Assembly: GCA_905235445.1 (NCBI GenBank)
Contig: CAJOLJ010000047.1
Span: 1 to 44,308, forward strand
Source of the DNA: an uncultured Bacteroidales bacterium
Lineage (GTDB): Bacteria > Bacteroidota > Bacteroidia > Bacteroidales > UBA932
Length of the DNA stretch: 44,308 nucleotides
Direction: 5' to 3'
Part shown: positions 32,725-41,702 of the stretch, one piece after another
Layout: every line of letters begins with the position of its first letter
How positions within the stretch are numbered: the first letter of the stretch is position 1
Translations under genes and position numbers: made by a program
Notes under the pieces: generated by a model
Databases searched by the model: none
Told to the model about the DNA's origin: nothing
Seen by the model: only the letters and a program-made list of their open reading frames with translations

Positions 32725-35025
32725 ATGAAAAAGTTACTTAAATATTTAGCGGTCGGCGCCCTTGGGGCCCTCTCGCTCGCTTCTTGCAACAAACAGGAAG
32801 AAATAGTCTTCAGCCATGAAGTCCAGGCCTTCCCCACCCAGAGCGGGAAGATCCTTATCGAGGCCATTATGCCGCAGGCAACGGCCCAGGACGAGGAAAT
32901 CTATATCATAGGAGACTTCAACGGAAACGAGAATGCCATCGGGAATTCCACATACCTGATGGAGCATTCCACGGAAATCACCCAGAAATGGGGCGTCTAT
33001 CTCGATCCCGCATCTTTCAACGGCAAGTTCCGCTTCTACTCCGTCCAGCAGGGACTGGAAAGGACCCCGCTCAACGAGGACATCTGGCATGAGACCCAGG
33101 CCGGGGCAGGACAGTGGATAAACGTATACGTGGACCGCTGGGCCAAGTACTTCGAGCCCGTGGATCCGAGTGCAGGCAAAATCGAATTCCCTGACCATAG
33201 CGGCACATACAGGGTGTATGTGGACAACCAGACCGGTTGGTCCGAGATGGGACTGTACATGTACGGCGACGTGAACAACCTCGGTGGCGGATGGCCCGGC
33301 ATTCCCGTGTCAGGAACCTTCCAGGCAGGGGATATCACGCTCCTTTACTTCGACATCGTCGAGGCTGATGCCGCAGGCAACACCGAGCACCTCATCTTCA
33401 ACGACAACGGTGCCGGATCCCAGATACCCGGTTCCGCTGAGCCGGTCATCACCTTCGGAGACCAGAAGGATTACATCTTCAGGGTTGAGACCGATGCAGT
33501 CACCGAACTGAGCAAGGACGACATCGGCGGAGGCGGAGGCGACCCTTATGCAGCATTCGTGGATGCATCCCCCTGGGGTGTCATCGGTTCGATTGCCAGC
33601 ACCGGCAACAGCTGGGGCTCTGACGAGCCCATGCTCACCGACGGCACATGGCACGTGTGCAGGGACCTTGTCCTCACTGCCAACGATGAGTTCAAGTTCC
33701 GTCTCAACGCCGACTGGGGCACGAACTACGGCGGCACCTTCGGTGCATTCGGCGAGGCCTTCGAGGCGGTCAAGGACGGAGACAACATCAAAGTTCCCGA
33801 GGATGGGACATTCGACCTCTTCCTGAACCCCGATGCCAAGCTCATCATGATCATCCACAGCGGCGACTCCTTCAAGCTCCCCGCCGGTGGAGGTGATGAA
33901 CCCGAGCCTCCTGTCGAGGAGACAAAGAACCCCGTGAACGTGCTCATCCTCGACCAGACAGGTTGGGACAGCATAGCCCTGTACATGTACGGCGACAAGG
34001 AACTTGGCGGCGGATGGCCTGGACTTCTCCCCTCCGGTGAGGAAGTCATAGGCGAGGACACCTACAAGGTATTCACTGTTCCCGATGCTGAAGGCAGGGC
34101 CGAGAACCTCATCTTCAACAACAACGGTGGCGGAACCCAGCTCGCTGACTATGCCATCACCTTCCCCGCCAAGGAAGTATTCCTCCTCGTCAATGCAGAG
34201 GGCGTGACCGGAATCGAGTCCCCGAGGGCTGCCGAAGCCGTCACCCTCTATGTCGACAACCAGACTGGTTGGGATGCCATAGCACTGTACATGTGGGGAG
34301 ACAAGGAACTCTGCGGCGGATGGCCCGGTCTCACTCCTACGGGAGAGAAGGCCGAGGGTGACATAACTTACCTGATGTTCGAGATTCCTGATGCCATGGG
34401 CAGGGCCGAGAACCTCATCTTCAACAACAACGGTGGCGGAACCCAGCTTGCTGACCTTGCCATAACCTTCGAGAAGAGCGAGTACTACATCACCGCAACA
34501 GCCGAGGGCGCATCCATTGCCGCACCTCCTGCGAACCCTGTCACCGTGTACGTCATTAACGAGACCGGTTGGGAGCAGATGGCCCTGTACATCTGGGGTG
34601 ACGCAGAACTCTGCGGAGGCTGGCCCGGATTGCTTCCTGAAGGCGAGGAGACCATCTTCGGAACCACATACCTGAAGTATGTCATTCCCAGCGCAGAAGG
34701 AAAGGTTGCCCACCTCATCTTCAACAACAACGGTGGCGGAGCCCAGCTTGGCGACCTCGACCTCACCTTCACCAAGGAGAAGTACTACGTGAAGGCTACC
34801 GCAGACGGAGCCCAGGAGATTGATGCTCCCGCAGGAACTCCCACCAAGTGGTATGTGAAGAACAGTACCGGATGGGACAATCTGTACCTGTACGCCTGGA
34901 GCGCTGACCAGCCCGAACTCTTCGGAGGATGGCCCGGATCCGCTGGTGACGGAGTCGTTACGATCGGTGGTGAAGAGTTCCTGGTATTCAACATCAACAC
35001 CTGTACGGTATCACCTACAACGTGA
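32725..35025 (+). CDS. SusE/F-like lipoprotein with an array of CBM26-like starch-binding modules, 5' part of a frameshifted gene
   Basis: A lipoprotein (MKKLLKYLAVGALGALSLASC, Cys21) built of repeated modules. Residues 25-155 form an N-terminal domain with EIYIIGDFNGN. A first CBM26-like module follows at about 163-270. A SusE/SusF-type domain lies at about 283-390 (WGVIGSIASTGNSWGSDEP). CBM26-like modules follow at about 403, 505, 605 and 708, each with a TGW strand, LYxYGD or LYxWGD, GGWPG and NLIFNNNGGG-type segments. The fifth tandem unit breaks at about base 35000: adding one C to ACCTG would restore LYGITYNVIPNNN and continue into the frame starting at 35022. The corrected protein would have about 910 residues. 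Canonical SusE and SusF have two to three binding domains, so seven or eight glucan-binding domains is exceptional. Confidence 0.85.
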   Translation: MKKLLKYLAVGALGALSLASCNKQEEIVFSHEVQAFPTQSGKILIEAIMPQATAQDEEIYIIGDFNGNENAIGNSTYLMEHSTEITQKWGVYLDPASFNGKFRFYSVQQGLERTPLNEDIWHETQAGAGQWINVYVDRWAKYFEPVDPSAGKIEFPDHSGTYRVYVDNQTGWSEMGLYMYGDVNNLGGGWPGIPVSGTFQAGDITLLYFDIVEADAAGNTEHLIFNDNGAGSQIPGSAEPVITFGDQKDYIFRVETDAVTELSKDDIGGGGGDPYAAFVDASPWGVIGSIASTGNSWGSDEPMLTDGTWHVCRDLVLTANDEFKFRLNADWGTNYGGTFGAFGEAFEAVKDGDNIKVPEDGTFDLFLNPDAKLIMIIHSGDSFKLPAGGGDEPEPPVEETKNPVNVLILDQTGWDSIALYMYGDKELGGGWPGLLPSGEEVIGEDTYKVFTVPDAEGRAENLIFNNNGGGTQLADYAITFPAKEVFLLVNAEGVTGIESPRAAEAVTLYVDNQTGWDAIALYMWGDKELCGGWPGLTPTGEKAEGDITYLMFEIPDAMGRAENLIFNNNGGGTQLADLAITFEKSEYYITATAEGASIAAPPANPVTVYVINETGWEQMALYIWGDAELCGGWPGLLPEGEETIFGTTYLKYVIPSAEGKVAHLIFNNNGGGAQLGDLDLTFTKEKYYVKATADGAQEIDAPAGTPTKWYVKNSTGWDNLYLYAWSADQPELFGGWPGSAGDGVVTIGGEEFLVFNINTCTVSPTT
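34093..34448 (+). repeat. Identical 50-bp direct repeats within the CBM array
   Basis: The segments 34093-34142 and 34399-34448 are identical over 50 bases, 306 bases (102 codons) apart. They encode GRAENLIFNNNGGGTQL. A third, slightly diverged copy starts near 34712 with 29 identical bases, 300 bases further on. All spacings are multiples of three, so recombination would add or remove one whole module in frame. Confidence 0.8.
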
Positions 35026-35456
35026 TTCCCAACAACAATGCCGGGACCCAGTACGACGGTCCCGCCATCACCCTGGACAAGGATTACCTCATTGAGGTCA
35101 CCGCCGATGCACTCACCATCATGGAGAGCGCCCCTGGAGTCCGCATTTACGTGAACGACCAGATCGGCTGGGGTGACAATATGCGCCTGTACGCATGGGG
35201 CAGCGGCCTGCCCGAGCTCTTCGGAGGATGGCCCGGTGCCGCAGCCTCCGGAACCGAGACCGTGGGGACTGTCACCTACAAGTACTTCCAGACCGCCCCT
35301 GAATCCTACGGACTGACCTACAACCTCATTTTCAACAACAAGGTTGACGCTGTCCCCGCAGAGCAGCAGGTCCAGTTCGACGGTCCTCAGGTCACCCTCA
35401 CCAAGGACATCTTCATTGATGTGAAACCGAACGCGGCTACATTTGCCGTACAATAG
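35022..35456 (+). CDS. CBM26-like array lipoprotein, 3' part of the frameshifted gene
   Basis: A 144-residue frame that completes the fifth tandem CBM26-like module (VIPNNNAGTQYDGPAITL) and carries the sixth and last one (VRIYVNDQIGWGDNMRLYAW, FGGWPG, YNLIFNNKVDAVP). It has no signal peptide and opens at a GTG within module sequence, so on its own it would be neither exported nor initiated properly. It ends KPNAATFAVQ. The GH13 lipoprotein gene follows after 89 bases that contain a strong stem-loop. Confidence 0.8.
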   Translation: MIPNNNAGTQYDGPAITLDKDYLIEVTADALTIMESAPGVRIYVNDQIGWGDNMRLYAWGSGLPELFGGWPGAAASGTETVGTVTYKYFQTAPESYGLTYNLIFNNKVDAVPAEQQVQFDGPQVTLTKDIFIDVKPNAATFAVQ

Positions 35457-35478
35457 AAAAACTTCACCCATTCACATT

Positions 35479-35508
35479 GGACAGGAGCCCCCGACCGGAC
35501 TCCTGTCC
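35479..35508 (+). promoter_or_regulatory. Intercistronic stem-loop between the CBM-array and GH13 lipoprotein genes
   Basis: GGACAGGAG and CTCCTGTCC are perfect nine-base arms around a 12-base loop. No T-run follows, so it is not a typical terminator. Such hairpins often protect the upstream mRNA end and set different levels for neighbouring genes in an operon. Confidence 0.5.
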
Positions 35509-35545
35509 TCCAGACAAGATCCATAAAGACCAGTTGCACAATAAC

Positions 35546-36910
35546 ATGAACATGAGAAAGTTTTTCGCGGTATCCCTCTCACTCCTGGCGCTTCTTTCCT
35601 GCAGCAAGCCCGAGCCCCCTAAGATAATAAAGACCCCTGTCACCCCGGCGGAGGAGATATTCTCCCTGGCCGCCACACCCAAGGACAATCACCAGATCTA
35701 CCAGGTGAACCTCAAGATGTACGGGAATAGCGGGGCCTTCGGGAAAGTGGAGGCAAGGCTTGACGACATCAAGGCCCTCGGGACGGAGTATCTGTACCTG
35801 ATGCCCCTGTACAGGGAGGGGACCAAGGATGCCATAGGTTCCCCGTACTGCATCCGCAACTTCAAGGAAGTGAACTCTTCCTACGGCACTCTTGCCGATC
35901 TCAAGAAGCTCGTGAATTCCGCGCATTCCAAGGGGATGAAAGTGATGTTCGACTGGGTGGCGAACCATACTTCCTGGGACAACAACTGGATAACCGAACA
36001 TCCCGATTGGTATGAGAAAGACAGCAAGGGGAACATCGTGTACCCCACCAAGGACGGGGAATGGAGGGACGTGGCCCAGCTGGACTACTCCAACAACGCC
36101 CTCTGGGACGGCATGATAGACGCCCTCAAGTACTGGGTCACAGAGTGTGGCATTGACGGCTACCGCTGCGACTACGCCCACGGCGTGAGGGACGACTTCT
36201 GGAAGAAGGCCATAGAGGAACTGCACAAGGTGAACCCCTCGCTGGTCATGCTTGCGGAGTCCGACTACACGAGAATGTTCAGTGACGGGTTCGACATCAT
36301 CTTCGACCGCGCCATGAAATCCCACGTACTTACACTGTGGAACGGAGGGAAGGCCTCTGAGTTCTTCTCCTGGTACAAGGACGACCTTGCAGCCGCCCCG
36401 GGGACCAAGACCAAGCTGTTCTTCATCACCAACCATGATGACAACACCACCGATGTCCCCACCACCCTTTTCAAGAGCAAGGACGGTGCCTTCGCCGCAT
36501 ATGTGTTCATGACAACCCTGAACGGTTCCTCCATGATCTACGGATGCCAGGAGAATGCCTACGACAAGACCATCAACTTCTTCAATACCATGACGATGGA
36601 CTTCGGGGCCAATGCGGACTACGTGTCCAAGTACCGCAAGGCCATGGCAGCCCTCGGCAAACTTGACCGCAGCACTGCGATGAAGGTGTACTCTTCCGGG
36701 AACGTGGTATTCATAAACTACAGCGCCTCCTCCAAATCCAAGGGGATGGTCGTCGGGGTGAACATCTCCACTTCCGGCACCAAGGCTGCAGTCCCGGCAA
36801 TCCTCTCCGGGAAGAACGCCACCGAACTCATGGCGGGAGGTAGCGCAGCGGAGGTCGAGGAGGAAGTCTCCTTCGATGCATTCGGCGTGAAAATCTGGGA
36901 ACTCAATTAA
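35546..36910 (+). CDS. GH13 alpha-amylase lipoprotein (SusG-like)
   Basis: A 454-residue lipoprotein (MRKFFAVSLSLLALLSC) expected at the outer membrane, where it would cut starch or related alpha-1,4-glucans into importable pieces. The GH13 regions are complete: region I DWVANHT, region II GIDGYRCDYA with the nucleophile Asp209, region III LAESDY with the acid Glu238, and region IV TNHDDN with Asp298. The protein is shorter than B. thetaiotaomicron SusG and has no inserted CBM58. Binding could instead be supplied by the CBM-array lipoprotein next door (inference). The ATG at 35546 is followed two codons later by another; either gives a proper lipoprotein signal. The SusA-like gene starts 13 bases after the stop. 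Confidence 0.92.
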   Translation: MNMRKFFAVSLSLLALLSCSKPEPPKIIKTPVTPAEEIFSLAATPKDNHQIYQVNLKMYGNSGAFGKVEARLDDIKALGTEYLYLMPLYREGTKDAIGSPYCIRNFKEVNSSYGTLADLKKLVNSAHSKGMKVMFDWVANHTSWDNNWITEHPDWYEKDSKGNIVYPTKDGEWRDVAQLDYSNNALWDGMIDALKYWVTECGIDGYRCDYAHGVRDDFWKKAIEELHKVNPSLVMLAESDYTRMFSDGFDIIFDRAMKSHVLTLWNGGKASEFFSWYKDDLAAAPGTKTKLFFITNHDDNTTDVPTTLFKSKDGAFAAYVFMTTLNGSSMIYGCQENAYDKTINFFNTMTMDFGANADYVSKYRKAMAALGKLDRSTAMKVYSSGNVVFINYSASSKSKGMVVGVNISTSGTKAAVPAILSGKNATELMAGGSAAEVEEEVSFDAFGVKIWELN

Positions 36911-36923
36911 ATAAACCTTGGCC

Positions 36924-38861
36924 ATGACAAAGCCCATATCCAGGATATCAGTTATTGCCGCAGTTCTTTCCCTCTGTGCAGTCTTTGGCCTCAGGGCCCA
37001 GGAAAGCCTCACGAGAGTCGAGCCCCCATGCTGGTGGACCGGCATGAAGACTTCCCTCCAACTCATGGTCCAAGCCCCCGGAATCGGGGACTGGGACGTA
37101 AAGATCGAGGGAGGTAAAGGAGTGAGCGTAGCAGGTGTTCACAAGGCGGACAACCCCAACTTCCTCTTCGTGGACGTGGACATCACCCCAAAGGCAAAGA
37201 GCGGGACCTATACCCTCGTCCTATCCAAGGACGGCAGGACCATCCGTCATCCCTATGAAATCGCCAAACGCGAGGATGGCAGCGCCCAGAGGGAGAGCTA
37301 CACCACCTCGGACCTCATCTATCTCATCGTTCCCGACCGTTTCGCCAATGGCGACCCTTCCAATGACTCTACCCCCGACACTGCGGACAAAGTGAACCGC
37401 ACTTCTCCAGGAGGACGTCACGGCGGGGATATCCAGGGCATCATAGACCATCTGGACTATATAGCCGACCTGGGGGCCACCGCCATCTGGTGCACTCCCC
37501 TCCTTGAGGACAACGCCCCGAGGGGGTCATACCACGGCTACGCATGCTCCGACTATTACAACATCGACTCCCGCTTCGGGGACAATGCCCTCTACAGGAA
37601 GATGGTCCAGGAAGGGCACAAGAGGGGGATAAAGACGATAATGGACATAGTCACCAACCACTGCGGGACCGAGCACTGGTGGATGAAGGATATGCCTTTC
37701 AAGGACTGGGTGCATACCTCTGACCCCTATGTGAACACAAACCACACTTTCTCCCTCAGCGTAGACCCCAACGCCAGCGCCGCCGACAGGAAGATAATGG
37801 AAGAAGGGTGGTTCGTCAGGAACATGGCCGACATGAACCTCGACAACCCGTATCTGCTGAAGTATTTCCAGCAGTGGGCTGTATGGTGGATTGAGTACTC
37901 CGGCCTTGACGGGTTCAGGGTGGACACTTTCTTCTACAACGAGAAGGGCCCCATCTCCGAGTGGTGCAGGGCTGTCATAAACGAGTATCCCTCGTTCAAC
38001 ATAGTAGGTGAATGCTGGAGCGGGGAGCAGGATTTCATAGCATACTGGCAGGGCGGCAACCCCAACGCAGACGGGTTCGACTCCCACCTGCCTTCCATCA
38101 TGGACTTCCCTCTGAGGGATGCCATCAATAACGCCCTCACTCCCGAGCGTCCCGCACCAGAAGGGGCTCCCGCGGGGGGCCAGGGCCGTGGCCGCAGGGG
38201 TCCGGACATCTCTGCCGTGTATAACGCCCTCTCCCATGACGGCCTGTACCATGACCTCAGCCACATGCTACTTTTCCTCTCCAACCATGACACTGCCAGG
38301 ATCGGGGACATCTTCGGCGGGGACCCCGACAAGATGAAACTCGCCTATGTCCTTCTTTCCACCCTCCGTGGCATTCCGCAGTTCTTCTATGGGGACGAGA
38401 TGATGTTCATGACCGGCAACCCCCGACGCGACGACGGACGTCTCAGGATGGATTTCCCGGGAGGATGGCAGGGGGACAAGATGGACCTCTTCACTGCCGA
38501 AGGAAGGGCCGCTGCCTCCAAGGAAAAGGATTTCGCAGCCGCTGCGGAACTTCACGACTACGCCAGGACACTTTTCAACTGGAGAAAAGGAAAGGAGGTC
38601 ATCCACTCGGGACGCACACTTCATTTCATTCCACAGGACAACACCTACGGATATTTCCGCTACAATGACGACGAAGTGGTGTTCGTCTTCCTGAACAACT
38701 CCACCGAGAAGAAGAACGTCCAGTGGACTCGCTTCGCGGAAATCACCTCCTCCCTCGGAGAGGGAACCGATGTCCTGACCGGAAAGAAGGTGAGAGTTAG
38801 TGACGACACCGTGGTGGAGGGGAACAGCGCCCTGGTGGTGGAGTACACAAGAAAGAAATAA
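36924..38861 (+). CDS. GH13 neopullulanase/cyclomaltodextrinase-like enzyme (SusA-like)
   Basis: A 645-residue enzyme with a type I signal peptide (ISRISVIAAVLSLCAVFGLRAQ), so probably periplasmic. Residues 25-115 form the N-terminal beta domain seen in cyclomaltodextrinases (PPCWWTGMKTSLQLMVQAPG). The barrel has region I DIVTNHC, region II GLDGFRVDTF with the nucleophile Asp334, region III VGECWSG with Glu363, and region IV LSNHDTAR with Asp456. A Gly/Pro/Arg-rich loop at about 412-433 (APEGAPAGGQGRGRRGPD) is unusual. The C-terminal domain follows at about 560. It would degrade imported malto-oligosaccharides and resembles SusA. The ATG at 36924 is preferred to a TTG two codons upstream. It is the last gene of the operon. 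Confidence 0.92.
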   Translation: MTKPISRISVIAAVLSLCAVFGLRAQESLTRVEPPCWWTGMKTSLQLMVQAPGIGDWDVKIEGGKGVSVAGVHKADNPNFLFVDVDITPKAKSGTYTLVLSKDGRTIRHPYEIAKREDGSAQRESYTTSDLIYLIVPDRFANGDPSNDSTPDTADKVNRTSPGGRHGGDIQGIIDHLDYIADLGATAIWCTPLLEDNAPRGSYHGYACSDYYNIDSRFGDNALYRKMVQEGHKRGIKTIMDIVTNHCGTEHWWMKDMPFKDWVHTSDPYVNTNHTFSLSVDPNASAADRKIMEEGWFVRNMADMNLDNPYLLKYFQQWAVWWIEYSGLDGFRVDTFFYNEKGPISEWCRAVINEYPSFNIVGECWSGEQDFIAYWQGGNPNADGFDSHLPSIMDFPLRDAINNALTPERPAPEGAPAGGQGRGRRGPDISAVYNALSHDGLYHDLSHMLLFLSNHDTARIGDIFGGDPDKMKLAYVLLSTLRGIPQFFYGDEMMFMTGNPRRDDGRLRMDFPGGWQGDKMDLFTAEGRAAASKEKDFAAAAELHDYARTLFNWRKGKEVIHSGRTLHFIPQDNTYGYFRYNDDEVVFVFLNNSTEKKNVQWTRFAEITSSLGEGTDVLTGKKVRVSDDTVVEGNSALVVEYTRKK

Positions 38862-38965
38862 TGACTTTTACGGTATGCCCCAGGAGGCATGCCAGAGAAA
38901 AGAGGAGGACACTTACGTCGTGATGATGTGGATCCTTTTCATTCGAATGTAGTTAAATATTGGTT

Positions 38966-38996
38966 GTCACCGTCCTTCGGGGCGGTGACTTTGTTT
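38966..38996 (+). terminator. Terminator of the glucan operon
   Basis: GTCACCGTCC and GGGCGGTGAC pair over ten positions around a TTCG tetraloop, and TTTGTTT follows. It lies about 105 bases past the last gene of the operon. Confidence 0.8.
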
Positions 38997-39026
38997 ACGG
39001 GGTCTTCCTGTAGAAGGATAATGAGA

Positions 39027-39059
39027 CGGAAAGTCCCCGCACCGATGGTGTGCGGGGAC
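39027..39059 (-). terminator. Terminator of the GH31 gene
   Basis: Arms GTCCCCGCAC (39033-39042) and GTGCGGGGAC (39050-39059) pair over ten positions. On the minus strand TTTCCGTCTC follows. It lies 27 bases past the GH31 stop codon. Confidence 0.6.
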
Positions 39060-39085
39060 CTGTCTATGTTTATGCGAAGCCCTGT

Positions 39086-41482
39086 CTAAAACTTCACGGA
39101 GAGTTTCTTGGTGTGGGCTGCATCGTGGGCAGGGATGGTGAATGTGGCCTCCAGGGTCTCGGGGTCATAATTCACCTCCAGTCCCTTGCCTTCCAGGGTT
39201 ACGGAAGAGGGCTTGCGCTGAAGGCCACCGAGGATGACAGAGATATTCCTCTGAGCGTCCATTCCCTTGTATGAACCTTCCCTGGGACCGATCTCAAGGG
39301 TGAGCGAAGATGCTGAGGACGTCTTTGAAATCACCGTCTTTGCGAAAGCATCCGGATAAGCCTGGGACATTCCATCGTCCTCATAGTGTACGTACTCGCT
39401 GTGCCCCTTGCCGGGTGCGACGTAGATCCTGTACTTATTGGTCTTGTCCTGCAGGTTCTGGATGCCTTCCTCTGCGAGAGGAATGATCGCCCCTGCTTTC
39501 ACGAACCAGGCATTCTGGGCTATTGTGTACTGAAGAGTCGCAGTGGTACCACCTCTGATCATCTTATGGTGTGCCATGTCGTACCAGTCGTTCCGGGAGG
39601 GGAACCAGACACTTCTGGAAGCGGTGCCATCCTCTCCCATGGGCTCGCAGATGGTTGCCGCGAGGATATTGTCCCCGAAGAAGTATTCCTCCTTCCAGCT
39701 GTAGGCCCTCTCATCCTCAGGATACTCATAGTACAGCGGCCTGCACATTGAAACTCCGGTCTCATAAGCCTGACGGGACGCATCGTAGATGTAGGGAGTC
39801 AGGGCATAGCGAAGTTCCAGGGCATCCCTCATGTACCGGTAATGGTCGGGGAAAGCCCAGAAGCGCCTCTCGAAGAGGGCGGAAGTGGTGCTGTGGGTCT
39901 TGAAGATGGGTGAGAATACGCCGTACTGGAGCCACCTCGTATACAGTTCAGGGTCCGTGTAGGACTCTTTCTCCATCCAGTGCCCGCCAAGGTCGTGGCC
40001 CCAGTATCCATAACCCACATTGGATGCGGTAGCAGTGAAATAAGGCAGGAAACCGAGGACCTCCCACTTTATCTGGGTGTCCCCCGAGAAACCGAGCTGG
40101 TAGCGGTGGGAACCCAGGCCTCCCCAGCGGTGATAGATGAGGGGACGGGCTATGTCCTCGGGAGCGGAGGTAGCCTGGCGGCGTACCTTCTCATTGAAGA
40201 AGATGTGGTTCAGCCAGAATGTGTTGCTAAGCCCCTTCACATACCTGCTCTCCTTGTACTGCTGCCAGTCAAGCCACCAGAAATCAATTCCCTGCCTCTC
40301 GATGGGGTTCAGGACGGAATTGAAGTACGCATCCGCCCACTCCACCTGGTCCAGGCGGTAAGGGACCTTGGCCCTGTACCCAGCTTTTACCGGCTTTCCG
40401 TCGGGGTGCTTGTCACCTTCTTTGTATATATAGCCCTCGGGGCCGTCATAATCGGAGGTCCTGGAAAGATAGTCCTTCACGAAATCTGTGTAACAATCCT
40501 CCCTCACCGAGATGCCGTCTGCCGGATGAAGGTTCAGGGAAGTCTTGAGTTTCATTGAGTGCAGTTCGTCGAGGAACCCTTCCGGGTCAGGGAACAGGTC
40601 GCGGTTCCAGCTGTAGCCTGTCCAGCCGGATCCCCAGTCATCGTAGTTCTTGTACTCCCTCTTCCCGGTATAGGGCCATGTGTAGTGCCAGTCCATGTCG
40701 ATTACCATGATGTCGATGGGAAGATGGCGGGAACGGAACTCCCCTGCAAGGGAGAGGAACTCCTCGTCGGAGTAGGCCCAGTACTTGCTCCACCAGTAGC
40801 CGAAGACGTACTTCGGCGGCATGGGAATCCTGCCTGCGACTTTTATGAAATCCCCCAGGGCCCCCTTGTAGTCATGTCCGTATGCGAAAAGATACAGGTC
40901 CTGGACTTTCCCTTCGGGGCGCACATCCACCCACTGTTTCCAGTCGGTGGGAGAGTCCACGAAAATGTGCCTCTCGCTTTCGTCCACAACAGCCCAGCCG
41001 TCACGGGAAAGGATTCCCGTCTCCCAGGGGTCGGAGTAATTGATTTTGTCGGGACCGGAGCATCCGTCCAGGGTCCTGGCAGTACCCATGAGGTTCCCCG
41101 TGGGTTCAAGCGAGGGGTTCCATACAACAGTCTTCCCGTTCATCTTGAACGAGGCCGAGAGGTTGGAGGCCGTGAAAGCCCCTCCTCCAGTGTATGTGAG
41201 GGTGAGGGCGGAAGTCTTTATGACCACACCTTCGCCCTTCCTCTGGACGGTGAACTTGGGGACGGGAAGGTTGCGGTTTACTATCGCCAGTGTGGCATGG
41301 TCCTCGAAAGAGGCTTTCTCGCTCCACTCCATCCTGATGAGACGCTCTGTCAGAACGGTGAAACGGGCATTGCCGCAGATAACCTGCGCATCCTTGGATG
41401 CCACGGGATTGTCTGCCGCACAAAGTAGTGTAGGGATGAGTCCCAAAGAGAGTATCGCTGCTGCAATCAAGGTTTTTCTCAT
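39086..41482 (-). CDS. Secreted GH31 family glycosidase (alpha-glucosidase type)
   Basis: A 798-residue exported enzyme (MRKTLIAAAILSLGLIPTLLCA). The N-terminal beta-sandwich (residues 25-225) precedes a TIM barrel with IMVIDMDWHYTWPY, the nucleophile Asp405 in DFWWLDWQQ, and the acid Asp468 in FSGDTQIKW. After the barrel come GGHWMEKESYTDPELYTRWL, MCRPLYYEYPEDERAY and a DUF5110-like beta domain. GH31 includes alpha-glucosidases and alpha-xylosidases, among others. Convergence with the glucan operon makes alpha-glucosidase the best guess, possibly filling the place of the GH97 enzyme SusB of the canonical system. No clear promoter is seen upstream of 41482. Confidence 0.9.
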   Translation of the reverse strand: MRKTLIAAAILSLGLIPTLLCAADNPVASKDAQVICGNARFTVLTERLIRMEWSEKASFEDHATLAIVNRNLPVPKFTVQRKGEGVVIKTSALTLTYTGGGAFTASNLSASFKMNGKTVVWNPSLEPTGNLMGTARTLDGCSGPDKINYSDPWETGILSRDGWAVVDESERHIFVDSPTDWKQWVDVRPEGKVQDLYLFAYGHDYKGALGDFIKVAGRIPMPPKYVFGYWWSKYWAYSDEEFLSLAGEFRSRHLPIDIMVIDMDWHYTWPYTGKREYKNYDDWGSGWTGYSWNRDLFPDPEGFLDELHSMKLKTSLNLHPADGISVREDCYTDFVKDYLSRTSDYDGPEGYIYKEGDKHPDGKPVKAGYRAKVPYRLDQVEWADAYFNSVLNPIERQGIDFWWLDWQQYKESRYVKGLSNTFWLNHIFFNEKVRRQATSAPEDIARPLIYHRWGGLGSHRYQLGFSGDTQIKWEVLGFLPYFTATASNVGYGYWGHDLGGHWMEKESYTDPELYTRWLQYGVFSPIFKTHSTTSALFERRFWAFPDHYRYMRDALELRYALTPYIYDASRQAYETGVSMCRPLYYEYPEDERAYSWKEEYFFGDNILAATICEPMGEDGTASRSVWFPSRNDWYDMAHHKMIRGGTTATLQYTIAQNAWFVKAGAIIPLAEEGIQNLQDKTNKYRIYVAPGKGHSEYVHYEDDGMSQAYPDAFAKTVISKTSSASSLTLEIGPREGSYKGMDAQRNISVILGGLQRKPSSVTLEGKGLEVNYDPETLEATFTIPAHDAAHTKKLSVKF

Positions 41483-41702
41483 AAAATCTGGATTATGATT
41501 CAGTTATTTGTGTTACAATATGTTATGTGGTATTGGACTGGCGTCTATGTCGTCAGGGGGATATCTTCATCATGCCGATTTTCAGCCACTTGCATAGATT
41601 GGCACAGATTTGGATAGTGTTATCGTAGGAGTCTCCCCTGCTCCTGGCACATTTTCACCGTGTACAGGAAGGCAACGACTTCAACATTTTCAACAATTAA
41701 AA

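Noticed and set aside
31241..37066. Long minus-strand frames (489, 467 and 495 residues) opposite the glucan operon
   Set aside because: They are shadows of SusD, the CBM array and the GH13 lipoprotein; no start signals or domains.
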